Source: Clostridium_AB sp036639235 (GTDB lineage: Bacteria > Bacillota > Clostridia > Clostridiales > Caloramatoraceae). From it: a stretch of DNA of 40,235 bases. The notes below the pieces were generated by a model. That model worked only from the letters and a program-made list of their open reading frames with translations, was not told the origin of the DNA and made no database searches. How positions within the stretch are numbered: the stretch's first letter is position 1; each line of letters starts with the position of its first letter. The translations under genes and the position numbers were made by a program. This document shows positions 24,765 to 31,340 of this stretch, piece by piece. Where the stretch lies: the NCBI RefSeq assembly GCF_036639235.1, contig NZ_JAVWJB010000016.1:1-40235 (forward strand), read 5' to 3'.

Positions 24765-24956
24765 TTAAAGAAGTCCTTCATTTTCAACAAGGTTCTTTAT
24801 TGTGTCAAAAACACCAATCATGCATTTTGCTCCACTCCAATTAGAACAGGAAGCACAGCTAGTAGGGTTTTTAATGTTTACTGCAGAAATTATGGAATTA
24901 GATGAGTAGTAGGTACAATTTTCTCCAACTACTTTAAGTTCATGATTACTAGTCAA
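24765..24956 (-). CDS. 63-aa four-cysteine small protein, unknown function
   Basis: I do not recognise the family. AAGGAG is followed after 8 nt by TTG 24956, giving MTSNHELKVVGENC...; an in-frame GTG at 24965 directly abuts the AAGGAG and is rejected. Cys14, Cys34, Cys37 and Cys45 (NCTYY, SCASCSNWSGAKC) could bind zinc or an Fe-S cluster. No membrane segment. A real gene is supported by the clean ribosome site, a strong terminator 9 nt after the stop and its monocistronic position divergent from nrdA. Confidence 0.75.
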   Translation of the reverse strand: MTSNHELKVVGENCTYYSSNSIISAVNIKNPTSCASCSNWSGAKCMIGVFDTIKNLVENEGLL

Positions 24957-25120
24957 ATAAATCACTCCTTAAGACGTTTTATATTTATTATTATGAATTT
25001 AAAATAAAATCTTATACTTAAAAGTTTTTTAAAATAATATAAGAAAATAAGAAAAAGGCAAATAAAAGTAGTAATCAATAGTAAATATTATTTATTAGTA
25101 CATTTTAAATAATAATTAGT

Positions 25121-25149
25121 TTTACAAATTAGGGCTAAGTGATTATAAT
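25121..25149 (+). promoter_or_regulatory. Promoter of the nrdAB operon
   Basis: TTTACA (25121-25126), exactly 17-nt spacer, perfect TATAAT (25144-25149); transcription should begin near 25156. The remaining 24957-25120 stretch is AT-rich and must hold the divergent promoter of the small-protein gene, which I cannot pinpoint. Confidence 0.7.
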
Positions 25150-25154
25150 AATAA

Positions 25155-25170
25155 ATGCGATATATAGTAT
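25155..25170. promoter_or_regulatory. NrdR-box-like site at the nrdAB start point
   Basis: ATGCGATATATAGTAT agrees with the NrdR consensus acaCwAtATaTwGtgt at 12 of 16 positions, including the central AtATaTwG. It covers the predicted transcription start, a repressing position. NrdR boxes usually occur in pairs; I find no good partner 31-32 nt either side, which lowers confidence. Confidence 0.45.
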
Positions 25171-25226
25171 ATTGAATTAAAAATATACACAAATACATAC
25201 AAGATATTGTAGTTAGGTGGTAGAGT

Positions 25227-27449
25227 ATGATAGATAACCTATGTAGGGTAGCACTTAGTGCTATTGAGAGGGAAGATGATATTTATAATATAGATAAGTT
25301 AAACTCATCTATAAAAAATATATTAAGAGATAATATGACTAAGGATGAGTTAACAAACGCTATAATACAAACTCTTCTAGAGTTAACTTCACAAACAGAG
25401 CCTAAGTGGCAATTTGCGGCTGCTAAGTTATATGTTTACAAGCTATATAAGGATGTTACAAGTGCAAGGGGAACAAATGTAGACAATCCTTATGAAGGTC
25501 TATATGAGTTTATTCGCGAGTTAACAGATAAGGGACTTTATGGTGAGTATATACTTGAAAATTATACTAAGCAGGAAATTGATGAACTTGAAAAGGAAAT
25601 AATACCTGAGAGAGATTTCTTATTTACTTATAGTGGAATAAGTCTTCTTGCCAAAAGATATTTAATTCAAGATTATAATAGAGAGGTTTTAGAACTACCT
25701 CAACAAATGTTTATGGGAATAGCTATGCACTTAGCAATCCCTGAAAAAAGAGAAAATAGGCTTTACTGGGCAAAGAGGATTTACTCTGTTTTAAGTACAC
25801 TAAAAGCAACTATGGCAACGCCTACTATGAGCAATGCAAGAAAACCGTTTTATCAGTTAAGCTCATGCTTTATTGATACTGTAGATGATAGCTTAAAGGG
25901 TATTTATAAGTCACTTGATAACTTTGCTAATGTATCAAAGTTTGGTGGCGGAATGGGAATATACTTTGGTAAGGTTAGAGCTCTAGGATCATCAATAAGA
26001 GGGTTTAAAGGAGCATCAGGTGGAGTTATTCCTTGGATTAAGCTGTATAATGATACAGCAGTAGCAGTAGACCAATTAGGTGTTAGAAATGGTTCTGTTG
26101 CTATATGGCTTGATATATGGCATAAAGATATTCCAGAGTTTTTAGGACTTAAAACTAATAACGGTGATGATAGAAAGAAAGCACATGATGTGTTCCCAGG
26201 TATTTGTTACCCAGATTTATTCTGGAAGATGGCAGATGAGAATATTAATGGCAATTGGTATATGATGTGTCCGCATGAGATTAGAAAAATTATGGGATAC
26301 TCACTGGAAGACTTCTATGGAAGTGAGTGGGAAGAAAAGTATCTAGAGTGTGTAAATGATGAGAGAATAAGTAAGAGGACAATGTTAATAAAGGATGTAG
26401 TTAGACTTATTATTAAAAGTACATCTGAAACAGGAACTCCATTTGCCTTCTTTAGAGATGCAGCAAATATTATGAATCCTAATAAGCATTTAGGTATGAT
26501 ATATTCATCAAACCTATGTAGTGAAATAGTTCAGAATATGAGCCCTATGAGTATAGAACAATCAGAAATAATAGATGAAAATGGAAATAAGATTATTGTT
26601 GAAAGAACAAAGTCAGGTGATTTTGTTGTTTGTAATCTTTCATCTCTTGTTTTAGGAAATATAGATGTTAATAACAAGAAAGAACTTGAATTTGTAGTAG
26701 AAACTCAAATAAGAGCGATGGACAATGTTATTGACCTTAATTATTATGCTGTACCTTTTGCTAAGGTTACAAATGAAAAGTATAGAGGGGTAGGACTTGG
26801 TACAAGTGGATACCACCATATGCTAGCAAAGAATAAAATAGGATGGATGTCACAGGCACATTTTGATTTTGCTGATAGAGTGTATGAAGATATAAACTAT
26901 TTTGCAATTAAAGCATCATTGAATATAGCTAAAGAAAAAGGTAAATATCAAGGGTTTGAGGGTTCAGACTTTGACAACGGAAATTATTTCTCACTTCGTG
27001 GATATAATTCAGATAGATGGGAGAGTCTACAAAGAGAAGTAAAAGAGTTTGGTATTAGAAATGGGTACCTTTTAGCAATTGCACCAAATGGCTCAACAGC
27101 TACAATTGCAGGTACATCTGAGGGAATTGATCCTGTAATGTCAAGATTCTGGCTTGAGGAGAAAAAGGGAAGTATAGTACCTAAAACAGCTCCAGAACTT
27201 TCTATGGAAAATTTCTGGTTCTATGTTTCAGCATATAATGTTGATCAATTAGTAAGCATTAAGGCAAATTCAATTAGGCAAAGACATATTGACCAGGGAC
27301 AATCATTTAACTTATATATAACTACGGAATTTACAATGAGACAAATAATGAACTTATATGTTGAAGCATCAAAGAGTGGAGTTAAGAGCATTTATTATGT
27401 AAGATCAAAATCTTTAGAAGTGGAAGAATGTGAGAGCTGTAGCTCATAG
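25227..27449 (+). CDS. nrdA: Ribonucleoside-diphosphate reductase, class I large (alpha) subunit
   Basis: 740 aa. Active-site residues: Cys214 (QLSSCFID), Asn429-Cys431-Glu433 (SNLCSEI), Cys469 (VVCNLSS), and the C-terminal redox shuttle CESC (735-738). Reduces ribonucleotides to deoxyribonucleotides using the radical from NrdB. The N-terminus begins within the region that follows the ATP-cone's VxKRDG nucleotide-binding strand; TAG lies in frame 6 nt before ATG, so the lack is real. Overall dATP inhibition through an N-terminal cone is therefore unlikely, as in NrdE enzymes. Ribosome site AGGTGG. Promoter and NrdR-like box upstream; nrdB follows after 8 nt. Confidence 0.94.
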   Translation: MIDNLCRVALSAIEREDDIYNIDKLNSSIKNILRDNMTKDELTNAIIQTLLELTSQTEPKWQFAAAKLYVYKLYKDVTSARGTNVDNPYEGLYEFIRELTDKGLYGEYILENYTKQEIDELEKEIIPERDFLFTYSGISLLAKRYLIQDYNREVLELPQQMFMGIAMHLAIPEKRENRLYWAKRIYSVLSTLKATMATPTMSNARKPFYQLSSCFIDTVDDSLKGIYKSLDNFANVSKFGGGMGIYFGKVRALGSSIRGFKGASGGVIPWIKLYNDTAVAVDQLGVRNGSVAIWLDIWHKDIPEFLGLKTNNGDDRKKAHDVFPGICYPDLFWKMADENINGNWYMMCPHEIRKIMGYSLEDFYGSEWEEKYLECVNDERISKRTMLIKDVVRLIIKSTSETGTPFAFFRDAANIMNPNKHLGMIYSSNLCSEIVQNMSPMSIEQSEIIDENGNKIIVERTKSGDFVVCNLSSLVLGNIDVNNKKELEFVVETQIRAMDNVIDLNYYAVPFAKVTNEKYRGVGLGTSGYHHMLAKNKIGWMSQAHFDFADRVYEDINYFAIKASLNIAKEKGKYQGFEGSDFDNGNYFSLRGYNSDRWESLQREVKEFGIRNGYLLAIAPNGSTATIAGTSEGIDPVMSRFWLEEKKGSIVPKTAPELSMENFWFYVSAYNVDQLVSIKANSIRQRHIDQGQSFNLYITTEFTMRQIMNLYVEASKSGVKSIYYVRSKSLEVEECESCSS

Positions 27450-27457
27450 GAGGATTT

Positions 27458-28492
27458 ATGGATATATTAAGAAGACCCTTATTTAATGAACATGGTGATA
27501 TAGAACTTAGTCAAAGAAGAATGATAAATGGAAATACAACTAACCTTAATGATTTTAATAATATGAAGTATACTTGGGTTTCAGATTGGTATAGAAATGC
27601 TATGAATAACTTTTGGATTCCAGAAGAAATTAATATGTCTCAGGACTTAAAGGATTATAGCGCTTTAACAGAAGAAGAAAGAACAGCCTATGATAAGATA
27701 CTTTCATTTTTAATATTCTTAGATTCGATTCAAACAGCGAATCTCGGTAATATTAATAATTACATTACGGCATCTGAGGTTAATCTTTGCCTAACTATAC
27801 AAGCCTTCCAGGAAGCTGTGCATTCACAAAGTTATAGTTATATGCTCGATACTATATGCTCACCTGATAAGAGAAATGAAATTTTGTATCAGTGGAAGGA
27901 TGATGAGATACTTTTAGAGAGAAATAAATTTATTGGTGATCTTTATAATGAATTTCAAAGTAATCCTAATAAGCATAACTTCATAAAAACATTAATGGCT
28001 AACTATGTTTTGGAAGGAATCTACTTCTATTCAGGATTTATGTTCTTTTATAATCTTGAGAGAAATGGTAAAATGCCAGGATCTGCCCAGGAAATAAGAT
28101 ATATTAATAGAGATGAAAATACTCATCTTTGGTTATTTAGAAACATTATTAAGGAATTATTAATAGAAGAACCAGACATATTTACTGATGAATTTGTGGC
28201 TGAACTTAAGAACATGATTAAAGATGGTGTAGAAAATGAAATTCAGTGGGGTAATTATGTAATAGGTAATACTATACAAGGAATTAACAAAACCCTTATT
28301 GAAAATTACATTAAGTATCTTGGAAATGTTAGAAGTATGGCACTTGGATTTGGTAAGATTTTTGATGGATATGAAGAAAATCCTGCTAGCTGGGTTGATA
28401 TATATGCTAATGCTAACTCAGTTAAGACTGATTTCTTTGAAGCTAAGGTTACTGCTTATGCTAAGGCAGGAGCAATTGTAGACGATTTATAG
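27458..28492 (+). CDS. nrdB: Ribonucleoside-diphosphate reductase, class I small (beta) subunit
   Basis: 344 aa R2 ferritin-like protein. The di-metal ligands are all visible: Asp89 (FLDSIQ), Glu119 and His122 (FQEAVHSQSY), Glu186 (LEGIYFY), Glu220 and His223 (RDENTHLW). Tyr126, three residues after His122 plus one, corresponds to the radical tyrosine of E. coli R2, so this is a tyrosyl-radical enzyme and not the Chlamydia-like Ic type. Whether the metals are iron or manganese is not decided by sequence, and no nrdI is adjacent. AGGAGG overlaps the nrdA stop. Confidence 0.95.
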   Translation: MDILRRPLFNEHGDIELSQRRMINGNTTNLNDFNNMKYTWVSDWYRNAMNNFWIPEEINMSQDLKDYSALTEEERTAYDKILSFLIFLDSIQTANLGNINNYITASEVNLCLTIQAFQEAVHSQSYSYMLDTICSPDKRNEILYQWKDDEILLERNKFIGDLYNEFQSNPNKHNFIKTLMANYVLEGIYFYSGFMFFYNLERNGKMPGSAQEIRYINRDENTHLWLFRNIIKELLIEEPDIFTDEFVAELKNMIKDGVENEIQWGNYVIGNTIQGINKTLIENYIKYLGNVRSMALGFGKIFDGYEENPASWVDIYANANSVKTDFFEAKVTAYAKAGAIVDDL

Positions 28493-28529
28493 AAATTAAT
28501 CCCCCAGATTTTTGGGGGATTAATTTTTT
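28493..28529 (+). terminator. Strong intrinsic terminator of nrdAB
   Basis: 13-bp stem AAATTAATCCCCC (28493-28505) with GGGGGATTAATTT (28514-28526), then TTT. Confidence 0.93.
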
Positions 28530-28576
28530 GTGGTTAAAAATAATTTATGTTATATAATATATAAGAGGTGATTTAA

Positions 28577-28879
28577 ATGAATATAGTAATTAATGAAGAA
28601 AAAGCAAAAATTGAATTTTTTAAGTATGAGAATGGCAATACTGGTTTTAAAATTTATAATGAAGAAGGAAAACTTCTAATGTCACCTACAGTAGACGTAG
28701 GATATATTATGAATAAAGAATATGTAACAGTAAAGAATAAAGATAAGCAAGACTCTATTGGAAATATGTTAAAAAATCAAGGTGTACTGCAAATGAAGGC
28801 TGATAGCATAACATTAACCCATGGTGCAACCTTTTCTATCTATATTCTATCAAAGGAAGCTAGAGAGTTTTTGAACTAG
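28577..28879 (+). CDS. Unrecognised 100-aa protein
   Basis: I do not recognise it. AGAGGTGAT precedes ATG 28577 and a TATAAT lies at 28553-28558. Predicted mostly beta-strand: IVINEEKAKIEFFKYENGNTGFKIYNEEGKLL reads as alternating strands, and the end is SITLTHGATFSIYILSKEAREFLN. No cysteine, signal peptide or membrane helix. Small beta-barrel or cone-like fold is a guess. It sits between nrdB's terminator and the exonuclease gene, which has its own promoter. Confidence 0.75.
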   Translation: MNIVINEEKAKIEFFKYENGNTGFKIYNEEGKLLMSPTVDVGYIMNKEYVTVKNKDKQDSIGNMLKNQGVLQMKADSITLTHGATFSIYILSKEAREFLN

Positions 28880-28888
28880 AATAAATAT

Positions 28889-28916
28889 TTGTATTACCTA
28901 TCATATATGGTATACT
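28889..28916 (+). promoter_or_regulatory. Promoter of the exonuclease gene
   Basis: TTGTAT (28889-28894), 16-nt spacer ending in TGG, TATACT (28911-28916): a -35 plus an extended -10. Confidence 0.55.
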
Positions 28917-28953
28917 TATTTTTAGGTTAATTTTGCAGTATAAAGGTGAAGGC

Positions 28954-30006
28954 ATGAAAGAGGAAAAACTAATTTGTTACTATAGTGATCTTTATAGAGC
29001 CCTTAAAAAGGAACTAAGCATTAGAATTCTTGTGGTAAACAATAAAGGACATTTAGTTGCGAAAAGAAACATAATTAAGGAAAAGATATTTCCTGCATCA
29101 GTTGCTAAATATACAGTTTACAAGGAGCTTTTTAGTCTACTTGAAGGGGTAGAAGAGGATACTAAAATCAAAAAAATAGACATTATTAGTTTTGATAAAA
29201 AATGTATTCCCTCTTTCATTGAAATAGGCTTTAATGGAGAAGAAACTTCTATATATAATATTTCTACTTTAAGAAAAATCCTTAGTAAACATAAAAAATG
29301 GACAATTAGATATGATGGTAAAAGTCGTGATGTATTTAAAAAATTATATACACAGACTTTAAATAAGAAGGGAACAAAGCTTAAGGGCTTTAAACTTCCT
29401 AGGAAAATTCGCAGAGTCAGAAGATCAGATGATTCAATGTATTCAAATTGTAATAAGATTATTTTTTTTGATGTTGAAATGAATTGTATTGATAAAATTG
29501 ATAATACTTTGGGTTACTGGGAGATTGTATCTATTGGTGCAGTTAAGTATAATAAGGTGGATGGAAGTATTAGTAAGTTTTATAGAGTTATTAAACCAAA
29601 GGTTCAAAGTATAGTTAGTGATAGGTGTACTAAAATAACAGGTCTTACTCAAGAGGACATTGATAATGGAATTAGTTATAAAATTGCAATGAGAGAAATG
29701 GACAAATGGGTAGGAGATGGTAAGGCACTATTTTTAAGCTGGGGTAGAGAAGATATTAAAGCTATTAAGGCAAATACAACACTTAAGGGCAATCACAATG
29801 ATCTAGCTTTTAGAATTAGAAAGAGCTTTATAGATTTTCAGAAAGAATTTAGTTCTTATTACTTAAAAAGCAATCAGGTAGTATCACTATCAAAGGCATT
29901 AATTGAGTTAGGTCTAGAATTTGATGGTCAAAAACACAATGCACTTAGTGATGCATATAATTTATATAGAATTTATAAAAGTTACACAAATAAGCTTCCA
30001 GATTAA
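28954..30006 (+). CDS. DEDDh-type 3'-5' exonuclease with an extra N-terminal domain
   Basis: 350 aa from ATG 28954, preceded by AAGGTGA at a short spacing; a TTG at 28933 lies upstream of that site. Residues 167-345 are a DnaQ/KapD-like exonuclease: Asp173 and Glu175 in FFDVEMN, KITGLTQEDI, Asp267 in SWGREDIKA, His328 and Asp333 in HNALSDAYNLYRIY, the complete DEDDh set. Residues 1-145 are an unrecognised alpha/beta region (SIRILVVNNKGHLVAKRNIIK, VFKKLYTQTLNKKG), followed by a very basic linker (KLPRKIRRVRRS, 147-158) that may bind nucleic acid. Relatives include sporulation-linked KapD and RNA exonucleases; the substrate here is unknown. Confidence 0.85.
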   Translation: MKEEKLICYYSDLYRALKKELSIRILVVNNKGHLVAKRNIIKEKIFPASVAKYTVYKELFSLLEGVEEDTKIKKIDIISFDKKCIPSFIEIGFNGEETSIYNISTLRKILSKHKKWTIRYDGKSRDVFKKLYTQTLNKKGTKLKGFKLPRKIRRVRRSDDSMYSNCNKIIFFDVEMNCIDKIDNTLGYWEIVSIGAVKYNKVDGSISKFYRVIKPKVQSIVSDRCTKITGLTQEDIDNGISYKIAMREMDKWVGDGKALFLSWGREDIKAIKANTTLKGNHNDLAFRIRKSFIDFQKEFSSYYLKSNQVVSLSKALIELGLEFDGQKHNALSDAYNLYRIYKSYTNKLPD

Positions 30007-30018
30007 TTTTGGAAGCTT
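29992..30018 (+). other. Hairpin over the exonuclease stop codon
   Basis: Perfect 9-bp arms AAGCTTCCA / TGGAAGCTT around a loop containing the TAA. Only TTTCC follows, so termination should be weak and the next gene, 37 nt on, may be co-transcribed. Confidence 0.5.
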
Positions 30019-30043
30019 TCCGTATATAATTTTGAGGTGAAAC

Positions 30044-31303
30044 ATGGAAGATAGACATTTAATATTAATATCACTCGATGGTTTTTCAAGTGATGATTTT
30101 GAATATGCAAAGACCCTGCCGAATTTTAGAAGTTTATTATTAAAGGGATCATATGTTTTAGAAGGTGAAAGTATCTATCCATCTTTAACATATCCTGCAC
30201 ATGCAAGTGTGGTTACAGGCTTATATCCAAGTCAGCATGGGGTTGTAAATAATACAGTACTAGATAAGACATCAGTAAATAAAGACTGGCTTTGGTATAG
30301 AAATTACATAGAAGCGGATACAATTTATGATGCAGCAAAGAGAAAAGGACTTAAAACAGCATCTATTTTATGGCCAGTATCAGCAGGTGCTAATATCGAT
30401 TATAATTTAACAGAAATTTGGTCAACCAAAAAGGGAGAAAATACTGCATTAAAACTTTTAAAGAATAGTTCAAAGCTTTACTCACTTGATCTTTATTTTA
30501 GGTTTAATAAGCTAAGAAAAGGTATAGAGCAGCCATATCTTGACGACTTTGTATGTGAAAGTGCTGCATACACAATAAAGACTAAAAAGCCTAATTTATT
30601 TATGATACATTTAATTGATCTTGATACACAAAAACATATACATGGAATAAAATCGAAGGAGGTCCGTGAAGCTATAAATAGATTTGATTTGAGAATAGAA
30701 AGTATAGTTAATGCTTTAAAGGAAGCCTCAATATACGAGAACACTACTATAGTTGCATTTGGAGATCATAGTCAAATGGATGCTAGGTATAAGGTTAGAC
30801 CAAATGTAATGTTTAAAGAAAAAGGACTTATTAAAACGTATCAAAATAGTGTAGCCCAGTCTAAATGTTATTTTTATAGTTGTGATGGAAGTGGATATGT
30901 ATATGTTGAGGATGAAAATGTTAAGTCAAAGGTATTTAATATATTATCTGAATACAAGGGAAAGGGAGTAATAGAAAGCATATTTGAGGGTGATAATCCT
31001 AATAAGGAAAGTGCTAATACTAGCTGTACATTTATGATTGAAGCTAGTAAGGGCTATTATTTTACTGATGATTTAGAGGGACTAATAGTGGAAGACATGG
31101 AAAAATACATTGGAGTTCATGGATATAGTCCACTTATAGATAAGTATACAAGTCCTATTATTTTTTCAGGCCGTGGGATTAAGGAAGGAAAAGTAATAAA
31201 GAAGGGAATGCTTGTAGATATTGCAGGAACAGTTAGTAAGATTTTAGATATTAATATTAACAATGAATCAATAGGATGTATTAATGAAGTCTTAGATTTA
31301 TAA
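30044..31303 (+). CDS. Alkaline-phosphatase-superfamily phosphodiesterase/nucleotide pyrophosphatase
   Basis: 419 aa of the NPP/type I phosphodiesterase family. Metal and catalytic elements: LISLDGF with Asp12, nucleophile Thr49 in YPSLTYPAHASVVTG, HLIDLDTQKHIHG, AFGDHSQMD and GVHGYSP. No signal peptide, so it is cytoplasmic, unlike many NPP enzymes. Likely substrates are nucleotide or other phosphodiesters. AGGTGA precedes ATG 30044. Its position after an exonuclease gene may mean a shared role in nucleotide turnover, but this is only context. Confidence 0.85.
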   Translation: MEDRHLILISLDGFSSDDFEYAKTLPNFRSLLLKGSYVLEGESIYPSLTYPAHASVVTGLYPSQHGVVNNTVLDKTSVNKDWLWYRNYIEADTIYDAAKRKGLKTASILWPVSAGANIDYNLTEIWSTKKGENTALKLLKNSSKLYSLDLYFRFNKLRKGIEQPYLDDFVCESAAYTIKTKKPNLFMIHLIDLDTQKHIHGIKSKEVREAINRFDLRIESIVNALKEASIYENTTIVAFGDHSQMDARYKVRPNVMFKEKGLIKTYQNSVAQSKCYFYSCDGSGYVYVEDENVKSKVFNILSEYKGKGVIESIFEGDNPNKESANTSCTFMIEASKGYYFTDDLEGLIVEDMEKYIGVHGYSPLIDKYTSPIIFSGRGIKEGKVIKKGMLVDIAGTVSKILDININNESIGCINEVLDL

Positions 31304-31310
31304 ATAAAAT

Positions 31311-31340
31311 AAAAAGGGCCACATACGTAGCCCTTTTTTT
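31311..31340. terminator. Bidirectional terminator
   Basis: Stem AAAAAGGGC (31311-31319) / GCCCTTTTT (31330-31338) with T and A tracts, between convergent genes; it touches the stop of the ATPase gene. Confidence 0.88.

Noticed and set aside
25186..25202. Second NrdR box 32 nt after the first
   Set aside because: Only about 7 of 16 positions match; not better than chance in this AT-rich leader.
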